A stretch of DNA of 64,000 nucleotides from Acetoanaerobium sticklandii. GTDB lineage: Bacteria; Bacillota; Clostridia; Peptostreptococcales; Filifactoraceae. Below the pieces are notes generated by a model. The model saw nothing but the letters and a program-made list of their open reading frames with translations, was not told the DNA's origin and made no database searches. Of this stretch, positions 46,404 through 54,977 are shown piece after piece; the stretch's first letter is position 1, and every line of letters starts with the position of its first letter. Location of the stretch: positions 389,501 to 453,500 of the forward strand of contig NC_014614.1 in assembly GCF_000196455.1 (NCBI RefSeq), given 5' to 3'. The position numbers and the translations under genes were made by a program.

Positions 46404-46431
46404 GAAATTAAGCAGATGAGGAGGATAAGAG

Positions 46432-47106
46432 TTGAAGGAGTTATTTAGAAAAGATTATCCTATGTTCAAGCTTGTTTTAAATTCAAAGCCAGATATTTTA
46501 GATAAGTGGGAAGTGCTGGATTTTGAAAAGGATGAGGTCATTTGCAAATACAATGATGTTTATGAATATTTTTGTGTGCTTCTAAAAGGAAGTATCAATA
46601 TCTACCATACCTCGGAGAAGGGGAAAACCTATTCCCAGTCTGTATATAAAGAGGGAAGCTATTTTGGAGAGCTAGAGATATTTCACAGTTTGCCCTATGT
46701 ATGTGAGATAAAGGCAATGAACAGAGTAAGACTTATAAGGCTGAAAAAATGTTATTTTGAGAAGTGGATTAACAGTGATAATGAGGTAGCGATTTATATA
46801 TTAAAAAGTCTATGTAAGACTAGCTACGAGCTTTCAAAGAAGGCTATAGTTGATACCCTGTATTCACTTAAGTTTAGAATCTGCGATTATCTAATTACTT
46901 CTTATGAGAGCAGAGTAAAGAAAGAGCACAACAAGTTTTATATCAGCAAGGATCATCTCAGCGAGCATTTTGTGGTGACTAGACGAAGTATAAACAGGAT
47001 ACTTAAGGATATTCACGACAAGGGTTACATAAGTGTATATAGGGACAAGATTGAGATTCTGGATATTGACTCTCTGATTGATGAAAGGGAAAGTGAGCGG
47101 TATTAA
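46432..47106 (+). CDS. Crp/Fnr-family transcriptional regulator
   Basis: 224 residues; TTG start behind GAGGAGGATAAG. A cyclic-nucleotide-binding-like beta-roll fills ~20-110 (EYFCVLLKGSINIYHTSEKG, YKEGSYFGELEIFHSLPYVC). A dimer helix and a winged helix-turn-helix follow (ISKDHLSEHFVVTRRSINRI, then LKDIHDKGYI). No cysteine cluster for an iron-sulfur centre is visible, so the signal is probably a small molecule. It leads the nucleoside uptake and phosphorolysis genes in the same direction with a 38-base gap to the next, so control of that operon is likely. The effector could be a nucleoside or nucleotide, which is inference. Confidence 0.88.
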   Translation: MKELFRKDYPMFKLVLNSKPDILDKWEVLDFEKDEVICKYNDVYEYFCVLLKGSINIYHTSEKGKTYSQSVYKEGSYFGELEIFHSLPYVCEIKAMNRVRLIRLKKCYFEKWINSDNEVAIYILKSLCKTSYELSKKAIVDTLYSLKFRICDYLITSYESRVKKEHNKFYISKDHLSEHFVVTRRSINRILKDIHDKGYISVYRDKIEILDIDSLIDERESERY

Positions 47107-47144
47107 GCCGATTTGGCTAAAATATACATAAGGAGGAGAAGGAT

Positions 47145-48167
47145 TTGAAGAAGAAAATATTTGGGTTTGTAAGTATGTTTTTGATTATGGCTATGGTGAT
47201 GGTAGGCTGCGCAGGCAATCAGCCAGCTGAGCAAAGTGAAGAGCCAGCAGCAGAGGAAGCTAGTGCTCTTAAGGTAGCTCTAGTAGTAGCTGGAGGCTTA
47301 GGTGACAGATCTTTTTATGATTCAAGTAACGAAGGTCTAAAGATGGCAATTGAAAAGCTAGGAGTAGAAGGCAAGGTACTAGAGTGTAAGAATGACCCTA
47401 CTCTATATACTGACCAGCTAGTTCAGGCATCTACTGCAAGTGATGTAGTGGTTGTAGTAGGATTTGAGTTTTATGATGTAATCCAAGAGGTAGCAGCTGA
47501 GTTTCCTGACAAGAAGTACGTTTATATCGACAATGTTATTGAAAATGTAGAAAATATTACATGCATAGACTACAAGGAAAATGAAGGTTCTTTCTTAGCA
47601 GGAGCACTTGCTGCTATGGAATCTAAGACTGGAAAGATAGGTATGGTTGGGGGTATGGATATACCAGTAATCAGAAATTTCCAAGTAGGGTATGAGGCTG
47701 GAGCCAAGTATATCAATCCAGATATCCAAGTTGAGACTATTTTTGCTGGAGATTTTGAAGACCCTGCAAAAGGTAAGGAAAGTGCTCTTGCATTATATGC
47801 AAAAGATATTGATATAGTTTTCCAAGTTGCTGGTAAAACTGGCGAAGGTGTGTTTGAAGCTGCAAAGGATACAGGCAAGTTTGCTATAGGTGTTGACTCT
47901 GACCAAAGATACATCAATCCAGATGCAATCATTGCAAGTATGATTAAAGGTGTGGACATCTCTATTTATGAAACTATAGAGAAAATCCAAAAGGGTGAGT
48001 TTGAATCTGGTAATGTTTATGAGTATGGAGCAAAAGAGAACGGCGTAAGAATAGCTTATGGAACTGAGGATATGCCAAAGTTAGTGTCTGATGAGACTAT
48101 GAATCAGATACAAGAGCTTACAGCTATGATAATCCAAGGAGATATAGAGGTTCCAGAGGCAAACTAA
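47145..48167 (+). CDS. BMP/PnrA-family nucleoside-binding lipoprotein
   Basis: 340 residues; TTG start behind AAGGAGGAG. A lipoprotein signal peptide ends in the lipobox MVGC with Cys22 as the lipidated residue, then an acidic linker. The periplasmic-binding fold follows: VALVVAGGLGDRSFYDSSNE, VVVVGFEFYDVIQEVA, DYKENEGSFLAGALAAMESK, GMVGGMDIPVIRNFQVGYEA, and IDIVFQVAGKTGEGVFEAAK. The BMP family (PnrA of Treponema, BmpA of Borrelia, YufN of Bacillus) binds purine and pyrimidine nucleosides for an ABC importer. The importer genes lie directly downstream. A hairpin after this gene would let it be made in excess, as usual for binding proteins. Confidence 0.92.
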   Translation: MKKKIFGFVSMFLIMAMVMVGCAGNQPAEQSEEPAAEEASALKVALVVAGGLGDRSFYDSSNEGLKMAIEKLGVEGKVLECKNDPTLYTDQLVQASTASDVVVVVGFEFYDVIQEVAAEFPDKKYVYIDNVIENVENITCIDYKENEGSFLAGALAAMESKTGKIGMVGGMDIPVIRNFQVGYEAGAKYINPDIQVETIFAGDFEDPAKGKESALALYAKDIDIVFQVAGKTGEGVFEAAKDTGKFAIGVDSDQRYINPDAIIASMIKGVDISIYETIEKIQKGEFESGNVYEYGAKENGVRIAYGTEDMPKLVSDETMNQIQELTAMIIQGDIEVPEAN

Positions 48168-48181
48168 TACTAGGATGGTAA

Positions 48182-48209
48182 AAAGAAGAAGCTCGCTTCT
48201 TCTTTTTTT
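48182..48209 (+). terminator. Intra-operon hairpin with T-run after the binding-protein gene
   Basis: aaagaagaag pairs with cttcttcttt around a small ctcg loop and runs into TTTT. It sits between the lipoprotein and ATPase genes, so it probably attenuates rather than stops the transcript. Confidence 0.75.
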
Positions 48210-48235
48210 CTAGGTTTATATAAGGAGAGCTAGGT

Positions 48236-49756
48236 ATGAGCGAAGAGATTATTAAGTTAATAGGTATTACTAAGAGGTTTCCAGGAGTGCTTGCAAACGA
48301 CAACGTAACTCTAGATGTAAGAAAAGGAGAAATCTATGCTTTAGTAGGAGAAAATGGAGCGGGAAAATCTACTCTGATGAAGACTATGTATGGACTTCAT
48401 CAGCCTACAGAGGGAGAGGTATGGATTAAGGGCAAGAGGATTGAGGATTTTAGTCCATCTACAGCTATAAAAAACGGGATAGGGATGGTGCATCAGCATT
48501 TTATGTTACTGCCATCATTTACTATTGCAGAAAATATAGTTTTAGGTAAAGAGCTTAGAAAAAACAGGGTATTTCTAGACAAGGATGAAGCAAATAAAAA
48601 GGTAATTAGTCTATCAAAGGAATATGGACTAGAGGTAGATCCAAAGCTAAAGATAGAGGATGCCTCAGTAGGTCTACAGCAGAGAGTGGAGATATTAAAG
48701 GCTCTATATAAGGGAGCAGATATTTTGATTCTAGATGAGCCTACAGCTGTGCTTACTCCTCAGGAAACTAAGGAGCTGTTTGCAGTTATTAAAAAGCTCG
48801 TAAAGGAAAAGGATATGACTGTGATTATCATAACTCATAAGCTAAATGAGGTAATTGAGATATCAGACAGAGTAGGAGTTATGAGAGCAGGAAAGCTCAT
48901 AGGAGTAGAAAATACAAAGGATGTCACTGAGAAGATACTAGCTGAGATGATGGTTGGAAGAGAGGTACTATTTGAGCACATAGATAAAAACGATGCCTAT
49001 GGCGATATTTTAGTACAGGTGGATAATTTATGGGTGAAGGACAACAGGGGATTTGACGCTATAAAGGGTATATCTTTTGGAGTGAGAGCTGGAGAGATTC
49101 TAGGAATAGCTGGAATAGAAGGAAACGGACAAAGTGAACTTATAGAGGCTCTTACAGGAATTAGAAAAGTAGAAAAGGGCAAGGTATATATAAAAAATAA
49201 AGAGGCTACGAATTTATCATCTAAGAAAATAAGAGAAATGGGAACATCTCATATCCCTGAGGATAGATTGACAACAGGCATGAGCAAGGACTCTAGTATA
49301 GAGGACAATATCCTCATGGGCAAACAGCACAGCGAGGAATTTGCTACAAAGGGTATTCAGCTAAAGAGAAAGAGCATAAAAAAGTATGCCAAGGATTTAA
49401 TTGAGAAGTTTGATGTGAGAACTGCATCTGAAGAGGTGAAAATGGGTTCGCTTTCAGGTGGAAATATGCAAAAGGTGATAATAGCTAGAGAGTTTTCTTT
49501 TGATACTCCGATTTTATTTATCTCTCAGCCGACTAGAGGGGTGGATATAGGGGCTATAGAGTTTATCCATGAGCAGATAGTGAAAAAGAGAAACGAGGGC
49601 TGCGCTATAGTTCTTGTGTCTGCTGAACTAGATGAGATTTTTAGGCTATCTGATAGGATTATCTGTCTTTATGAAGGAAATATTACTGGGAAATTTAAAA
49701 ATGGAGAGATTTCGAAGCTCGACATTGGTTACTATATGACTGGAAATAGGAATTAG
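48236..49756 (+). CDS. Nucleoside ABC transporter ATP-binding protein (two fused ATPase domains)
   Basis: 506 residues. The first ATPase has Walker A GENGAGKST near 40, the Q-loop region MVHQHFMLLPSFTIAENIVL, signature SVGLQQRVEILKAL and Walker B ILILDEPTAVL. The second has a degenerate Walker A (GIEGNGQSELIEAL), signature LSGGNMQKVIIAREF and ILFISQPTRGVDIGA, where Gln stands at the catalytic Glu position. One active and one degenerate site is normal for this importer class (YufO/NupO). It energises uptake of nucleosides delivered by the lipoprotein. 13 bases separate it from the first permease. Confidence 0.93.
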   Translation: MSEEIIKLIGITKRFPGVLANDNVTLDVRKGEIYALVGENGAGKSTLMKTMYGLHQPTEGEVWIKGKRIEDFSPSTAIKNGIGMVHQHFMLLPSFTIAENIVLGKELRKNRVFLDKDEANKKVISLSKEYGLEVDPKLKIEDASVGLQQRVEILKALYKGADILILDEPTAVLTPQETKELFAVIKKLVKEKDMTVIIITHKLNEVIEISDRVGVMRAGKLIGVENTKDVTEKILAEMMVGREVLFEHIDKNDAYGDILVQVDNLWVKDNRGFDAIKGISFGVRAGEILGIAGIEGNGQSELIEALTGIRKVEKGKVYIKNKEATNLSSKKIREMGTSHIPEDRLTTGMSKDSSIEDNILMGKQHSEEFATKGIQLKRKSIKKYAKDLIEKFDVRTASEEVKMGSLSGGNMQKVIIAREFSFDTPILFISQPTRGVDIGAIEFIHEQIVKKRNEGCAIVLVSAELDEIFRLSDRIICLYEGNITGKFKNGEISKLDIGYYMTGNRN

Positions 49757-49768
49757 GGTGGTGTAGGC

Positions 49769-50830
49769 ATGAGAGGAAAGTTTAATGAACAATTAGAATA
49801 TCTGGGTTCTCTTTTTCTTGCTATATTCCTAGCTCTTGTTCTAGGAGCTGGAATTATGATATTAAATGGAAAGAATCCAGTGCAGGGCTATATGGCTCTA
49901 GTAAGTGGAGCTCTAGGCTCAAAGTATTTGTTTGCAACTACTTTAGCAAAAACAGTACCGCTTATTCTGACTGGACTTGCTACAGCTATTTCATTTAAAA
50001 GTGGAATTTTTAATATAGGTGGTGAGGGTCAGCTTTATTTAGGAGCTTTTGCTGCTGCTTATGTAGGGTTTACTTTTACTGATCTTCCTGTGGTGGCAGG
50101 GATAGTATTAGCAGTGATAGCGGCTATGGCAGTAGGCGGGCTTTATGCTTTTATACCAGCGCTTTTGAAAGTGTATTACAACATAGATGAGGTTATTACT
50201 ACGATAATGTTTAACAGTATAGCAATTATGTTTACTGGATATCTAGTAAACTATCCATTTCAGGCATCTCAAGGGAAAATGGGTGGAACTGATATGATAG
50301 CTGAGGGCTTTAAGTTTCCAAAGCTAGTAGCTATGAGCAAGCTAAATACCAGTATTTTTTATACTATGATTATTGCAGTTTTGATTTATTACTTAATGAA
50401 AAAGACTTCATATGGCTATAATTTTAATATAGTAGGAGAAAACAGTATTTTTTCTAGGTATGCAGGGATAAACAACAAGAAGTATATGATTTGGGCGATG
50501 ATTATCTCTGGAGCTTTATGTGGTATAGCAGGGGCTTTTGAGGTATATGGGACTCATTATAGATTTTTGCAAAATATTTCAAAAGGATTGGCCTTTGATG
50601 GGATGCTAGTATCTCTTATAGTTAAGAACAATCCTGTGGGGATAGTGTTGATGTCGCTGTTCTTTGCGGTTTTAAAGACGGGGTCAAATGCTATGGAGCT
50701 AAATACAGGAGTTCCTTCTGAGCTTATTTTAGTTATTCAGTCGGTTATCATTTTATTTATAGCAGGTGAGAGTGGATTTAAGGAGATATTAAAAAGAAGA
50801 CAGCTAAATAAAGCAAGGACGGTGAAATAA
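49769..50830 (+). CDS. Nucleoside ABC transporter permease (YufP/NupP-like)
   Basis: 353 residues with about nine membrane helices. BPD_transp_2-type features are KTVPLILTGLATAISFKSGI, FNIGGEGQLYLGAFAAAYVG and the EAA-like loop near 220-240 (NIVGENSIFSRYAGINNKKY). It forms one half of the membrane channel for the nucleoside importer. ATG start with GGGTGGTG upstream; the stop overlaps the next permease start in TAATG. Confidence 0.92.
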   Translation: MRGKFNEQLEYLGSLFLAIFLALVLGAGIMILNGKNPVQGYMALVSGALGSKYLFATTLAKTVPLILTGLATAISFKSGIFNIGGEGQLYLGAFAAAYVGFTFTDLPVVAGIVLAVIAAMAVGGLYAFIPALLKVYYNIDEVITTIMFNSIAIMFTGYLVNYPFQASQGKMGGTDMIAEGFKFPKLVAMSKLNTSIFYTMIIAVLIYYLMKKTSYGYNFNIVGENSIFSRYAGINNKKYMIWAMIISGALCGIAGAFEVYGTHYRFLQNISKGLAFDGMLVSLIVKNNPVGIVLMSLFFAVLKTGSNAMELNTGVPSELILVIQSVIILFIAGESGFKEILKRRQLNKARTVK

Positions 50831-51733
50831 TGAAGGATATATTTGATTTGGCTCTACTACAAAATACCATCAGAACAGCTACGCCCCTTATTTTAGCAGC
50901 TCTAGGCGGTCTTCTTACCATGCATGCAGGGATACTCAATATAGGTATGGAGGGTATGATACTTATAGGGGCGTTTTTCGGAGTATTAGGAAGCTACTTT
51001 TTTGCATCTTCCTTTATGGGTGTAGTTCTTGCTATTATTTCTGGAATTGTTATAGGGGCTTTATTTGGCTTCTTTGTTATTGAATTAAAATCAGATGAGT
51101 TTATTATAGGTATCGCTATTAATATTTTTGCAGGTGGACTTACAGTTTTTTTACTTAGAAGTATTTTTGGCGTGAAAGGTGCTTTTTCTTCACCAGATAT
51201 CAAGCCGCTTCCGGATTTACATCTTCCATTTTTGGATAAAATTGAGGTGCTGGATAAGATATTTAACAATCACTCGATTTTGGTGTATGTAAGCTGGATA
51301 CTTGTGTTACTTATATATTTTGCTTTACAAGACTCCTTATGGCTACTGGATAAGAGGGGTAGGAGAGCATGAAGAGGCTATAGAGACGGCAGGGATTAAT
51401 CCTAAGAAAATAAAGTACATTTCATCTATTTTAGGTGGAGTTTTCTGTGGGATAGCAGGAGCTCATCTTTCGCTGGGATATCTTACTCTATTTACTGAAA
51501 ATATGAGTGCAGGTAAAGGCTTTATCTCACTAGCGGCTATTATTTTTGGTGGGTCAAATCCTATAAAGGTTTATGGAGCATCCTTGCTTTTTGGATTCTT
51601 TGATGCGCTGGGAATCAGGATGCAGTCACTAGGAATAGCTTCGCAGTTTACTCAGATGATTCCTTATGTTGCAACTGTGCTAGTACTATTTATGGTCGCA
51701 CAAAAGAAGCTGATGAAGAGAAAGGGGAACTAA
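50830..51733 (+). pseudogene. Nucleoside ABC transporter permease (YufQ/NupQ-like), interrupted by a frameshift
   Basis: The gene starts at ATG 50830 overlapping the first permease. It encodes MHAGILNIGMEGMILIGAFF and further family sequence, but leaves frame near 51316-51326 in a T-rich run. The frame +1 continues LYKTPYGYWIRGVGEHEEAI and AGINPKKIKYISSILGGVFC to the stop at 51733. Together the pieces give the usual ~300-residue permease with nothing missing. Removing one base, for example one T of ctttac, restores it. Two explanations are open: a sequencing error in a homopolymer, or a recent mutation that would disable the importer. All neighbours are intact, which favours the first. Confidence 0.85.
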
Positions 51734-51734
51734 A

Positions 51735-53051
51735 GTGAGGTATGATGCTGTAGTTATAGGCTCTGGAGCTGCTGGACTGTATTTTGCTCTATCTGCAAGC
51801 AAGAAAGGCAAAAAAATTGCTTTAGTTGAGAAAGCTCAGCTAGGAGGGACTGCTTTTGCAACGGGCTGCCTTCCAGTTAAGAAGATAATGGATAAGATTA
51901 AAAGCTATGAAAAAGCAAAGGCACTGGAAAATGAAAATCTGCTTAAGCTAAATTCAGACAAGGAAGTGCTTTTTAAGGCAGGGATAAAATCCTTGGAAAA
52001 TATAGAGAGCTTTATAAGTGATAAGCTAAGCAAAAATAATATAGATGTATATATAGGTGAGGGAGAGGTAGTAAGTGAAACTAGAGTTAAGGTAAATGAA
52101 GCTCTGATTGAGACAGAAAATATTATCCTAGCTACCGGAACTACTGCCTCTACAGTAGAAGGATTTGCCCCTATAGATCATGAGATGATACTCAGTCATG
52201 AAAGCCTGCTTACTATGAAGCAACTACCTGAGGAAATGACTATACTAGGAGGAAACGTAGAGGGGATAGAGTTTGCCTCTATGCTTAGCGAGCTAGGAGT
52301 AAAGGTCAAAGTAATAGAAAAGGAAGCTCAGATATTACAGGGCAATGATGAGGATTTGATTGAAAATATCAAAGCTAGGCTTATTAATAATGAAGTAGAG
52401 CTGATTTTAAATACTGAGGTTACGGCTATTGAAAAGATAGAAGAGGAAGCTGTAATTAACTTTTCGAATCGTGAAAGTCTAAAAGTAAAAAGCATTCTTG
52501 TGACTGGAATCAGAAAGCCTAATATTCCAAAAGGGATAAAAGAGCTAAAGCTAGATATGAAAAGTGGATTTATTAAGGTAGATGAAAATCTCATGACTAG
52601 CAAGGCTTCTATTTATGCTGTAGGAGATATAAATGGGATTCATGGGATGGCTCATATTGCACTTCAGCAAGGGATTTTGCTAGCTGATTATATTTGGGAG
52701 GGCAAGCAGATATCAACTCAGTACAGCTCACTTCCAAGGTGTATATTTACCATAAATGAACTAGCTGGAGCAGGCTGCCAAGAGCACGAGCTTGAGAACT
52801 GCGTAGTAAAAAAGCTATATTTTAAGGATACCTTTAGAGGACTTGATTCTAGCTATGATGATGGGTTTATGAAGATAATTATACAAGATGAGATAGTCAA
52901 AGGAATATGGATAAATTCTATTGATGCAGGAGCCTTGGTAGGAAATGTGGGGCTTTGGATAGATAATAAAGTGAGCGTAGAAGCTATAAAAAGGAGTCTG
53001 TTTATTCATCCTACTTTATCAGAAGCCTTGATAGATGCAATAATTGATTAG
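51735..53051 (+). CDS. Dihydrolipoamide dehydrogenase-like FAD oxidoreductase lacking one redox cysteine
   Basis: 438 residues; GTG start one base after the permease stop. FAD site VVIGSGAAGLYFALS at 6-20, second dinucleotide site TILGGNVEGIEFASML near 168, late FAD site IYAVGDINGIHGMAHIALQQ near 293, and dimer-interface His-Glu HPTLSEAL near 425. In class I disulfide oxidoreductases the redox pair is GGTCxxxGCxPxK; here it reads GGTAFATGCLPVKK, so Ala40 replaces the first cysteine while Cys45 stays. Lipoamide-type disulfide exchange should not be possible. The protein may work through single-cysteine chemistry or flavin alone. It sits between nucleoside transport and phosphorolysis genes, so a role on purine- or sugar-derived substrates is possible. 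Confidence 0.85.
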   Translation: MRYDAVVIGSGAAGLYFALSASKKGKKIALVEKAQLGGTAFATGCLPVKKIMDKIKSYEKAKALENENLLKLNSDKEVLFKAGIKSLENIESFISDKLSKNNIDVYIGEGEVVSETRVKVNEALIETENIILATGTTASTVEGFAPIDHEMILSHESLLTMKQLPEEMTILGGNVEGIEFASMLSELGVKVKVIEKEAQILQGNDEDLIENIKARLINNEVELILNTEVTAIEKIEEEAVINFSNRESLKVKSILVTGIRKPNIPKGIKELKLDMKSGFIKVDENLMTSKASIYAVGDINGIHGMAHIALQQGILLADYIWEGKQISTQYSSLPRCIFTINELAGAGCQEHELENCVVKKLYFKDTFRGLDSSYDDGFMKIIIQDEIVKGIWINSIDAGALVGNVGLWIDNKVSVEAIKRSLFIHPTLSEALIDAIID

Positions 53052-53065
53052 AAAGAGGGAAATTT

Positions 53066-53809
53066 ATGATTCAGCCACATATACAGTGTGATAAAGTAAG
53101 TAAGATGGTGCTACTGCCAGGTGATCCTCAAAGAGTAGATAGAGTAGGAAGCTTTCTGGACGATGCTGTAGTCATAGCAAATAATAGAGAGTTTAAGACT
53201 TTGACAGGAAGCTATAAAGGGATGCAGGTTACTGTTACTTCTACGGGAATAGGAGGAGCCTCAGCTGTGATTGCATTAGAAGAGCTGATAAACTGCGGGG
53301 GAGAGTACTTCATCAGAATAGGAAGCGCAGGAGCAGTTCAAAAGGATATAAACATAGGGGACCTTATAATCAGCATGGCATCAGTAAGAGAAGATGGGGC
53401 ATCTGCTATGTATGTCAATAAAGACTATCCAGCAGTATCTGATTTTGAAATATTGACAGCCCTAAAAAACAACGCTGTGAAACTAGGCTATGAGCACCAT
53501 GTAGGAATAACCAGAAGCCATGACTCGTTTTATATAGATGATGAGATAGAAAAAATGGAATTTTGGAACAAGAAAAATGTTCTAGGCTCAGATATGGAGA
53601 CCTCATCGCTATTTGTAATAGGAAAGCTCAGAGGAGTAAAGGTAGGCTCAGTTCTAAACAACGTAGTGCTATATAGCAAGGATGTAAAAGACGGAGTAAA
53701 CGATTACGTAAACCAAAAAGACCTAGCTCAGCAGGGAGAAGATAGAGAAATCCTTCTCGCCCTCGAGTCCCTCCACGAAATCAAAATCAGTAGGGACGGT
53801 TCTTTTTGA
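53066..53809 (+). CDS. Nucleoside phosphorylase (uridine/purine nucleoside phosphorylase family)
   Basis: 247 residues. PNP/UDP family motifs are present: phosphate-binding LLPGDPQRVDRVG near 17, STGIGGASAVIALEELI near 65, FIRIGSAGAVQKDI near 90, and SDMETSSLFVIGKLRGVKVG near 175. The enzyme splits nucleosides with phosphate to give a free base and ribose (or deoxyribose) 1-phosphate, completing salvage of the imported nucleosides. Specificity (uridine or purine) is not clear. The last six or so codons (ISRDGSF) and the stop codon come from the repeat element at 53784-53925, so the natural C-terminus has been replaced. Confidence 0.9.
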   Translation: MIQPHIQCDKVSKMVLLPGDPQRVDRVGSFLDDAVVIANNREFKTLTGSYKGMQVTVTSTGIGGASAVIALEELINCGGEYFIRIGSAGAVQKDINIGDLIISMASVREDGASAMYVNKDYPAVSDFEILTALKNNAVKLGYEHHVGITRSHDSFYIDDEIEKMEFWNKKNVLGSDMETSSLFVIGKLRGVKVGSVLNNVVLYSKDVKDGVNDYVNQKDLAQQGEDREILLALESLHEIKISRDGSF

Positions 53810-53925
53810 TTTTTGCATAAGAATCAAAATGGACCGCTCTTAATGAGTATTTTTCTATTAAAAAACAATTTAAGATAACAATAGAATTACATTAGAGTGG
53901 TCAAAAAGAACCGTCCCTCATGATT
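53784..53925. repeat. MITE-like repeat, copy 2, overlapping the end of the nucleoside phosphorylase gene
   Basis: The arms gggacggttctttttga (53793-53809) and tcaaaaagaaccgtccc (53901-53917) match those of the copy at 1769-1900, and the AT-rich inner part (acaatttaagataacaatag) aligns as well. An inner degenerate repeat, atggaccgctcttaatgag, corresponds to the second direct unit of copy 1. A further partial unit (gaaaaagaaccatctc) lies at 53934-53949. The left arm provides the TGA that ends the upstream gene. After it, 53926-54096 is AT-rich with a TATAAT near 53995 and no gene. Confidence 0.85.
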
Positions 53926-54096
53926 GAAGTGATGAAAAAGAACCATCTCTCTCGATTGTCTTTGTTTCATATTTATATTGTTGGAAAATTATAGTATAAT
54001 CAACTAGGGATTTTCATTTACAGAGTATTTTGAAATATATGGAGTGGAAGTCAAAGAATTACTAGAAAATAGATTTATGTTAGGGGGAATGGGTTT

Positions 54097-54882
54097 ATGA
54101 AAAAGATTTTATTTGCTATGACTTTAGTATTTGCATTATTGGGGTTTTCACCAACAGTGGTAGAAGCTAATACGCTTTCCAAGGGAGTTATATTAGATGG
54201 AGAGCAAATTAGTATGGATGGAACTCCTATTATTGAAAATGGAAGAACTCTCGTTCCTGTAAGGGGCGTACTTGAAGCTATAGGAGCTACTGTGGATTGG
54301 AATCAAGCAACTAAGACTGCAACTGCTCATTTAGGAGAATTTTCTGCATCGGTTACAGTAGATAAATATACTGCTTATGTTGATGGTTACGCAGTTAATT
54401 TAGATGTGCCAGCAAAAATTGTAAACGGAAGAACTATGGTGCCACTTCGTTTTATGGCTGAAGCATTAGGATATGATGTTTCTTATAAGGATGGATGGGT
54501 GTATTTAGACACTCCATCTACAGATTTAGATCCTGAATTTGCAGCCGAATTAGAAGATTTTGAGAGTATACTTAAAGATTCACCTGTCAAAGACTATTTT
54601 GAGAGTTTTTCAATAGCATATTCTGATGAAGAAGGCGCTGTGGTATTGAGCTTTGAAGGTGATGGCACGAATAAGAAAGTCCATGAAATGATAAATAAGC
54701 CAGATGAGTGGGCATATTATATTGAATATATGGAAATGATTTCTATGGAAATGGTTATGTATTTTAAACAATTGGGATATGAAGTTAATTCAATAGTGGA
54801 AGTGATTGATGATGAGAATCCTGAGTACGTGTTGCTAAAAGTATTTAATGGGTTAGTTGATTATGATATAGCAACTGAGTAA
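54097..54882 (+). CDS. Secreted protein with tandem copper-amine-oxidase-like domain
   Basis: 261 residues; ATG behind AGGGGGAATG. The signal peptide ILFAMTLVFALLGFSPTVVEA is followed by a complete copper-amine-oxidase N1-like domain with both halves well conserved (ENGRTLVPVRGVLEAIGATV, NGRTMVPLRFMAEALGYDVS, each followed by a short hairpin ending in WVYLD or ATAHLG). The C-terminal ~110 residues are acidic (FAAELEDFESILKDSPVKDY) and not recognised. It is closer to the family consensus than the three other such proteins in the window. No catalytic function is expected; wall or surface binding is likely. It is flanked by its own terminator and seems to be a single-gene unit. Confidence 0.8.
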   Translation: MKKILFAMTLVFALLGFSPTVVEANTLSKGVILDGEQISMDGTPIIENGRTLVPVRGVLEAIGATVDWNQATKTATAHLGEFSASVTVDKYTAYVDGYAVNLDVPAKIVNGRTMVPLRFMAEALGYDVSYKDGWVYLDTPSTDLDPEFAAELEDFESILKDSPVKDYFESFSIAYSDEEGAVVLSFEGDGTNKKVHEMINKPDEWAYYIEYMEMISMEMVMYFKQLGYEVNSIVEVIDDENPEYVLLKVFNGLVDYDIATE

Positions 54883-54910
54883 TTCATTAAAATAGTTATT
54901 ATGTAATCCC

Positions 54911-54942
54911 AAAGCCTACTTAGAATCAAATAAGTAGGCTTT
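54911..54942 (+). terminator. Intrinsic terminator after the 54097 gene
   Basis: aaagcctactt (54911-54921) pairs exactly with aagtaggcttt (54932-54942) around a 10-base loop; the tail is ataattatt, so T-content is modest. Confidence 0.7.
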
Positions 54943-54977
54943 ATAATTATTACAGCATAATTTGAATGGAGAAAAAA

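Noticed and set aside
47570..47959. 129-residue minus-strand reading frame opposite the BMP lipoprotein gene
   Set aside because: The plus-strand gene is unambiguous with lipobox and family motifs; the opposite frame has none.
51302..51733. Separate 143-residue permease gene
   Set aside because: Its first codons overlap the preceding permease in another frame and the sequence is the C-terminal half of the same protein, so it is a frameshift product rather than a gene.
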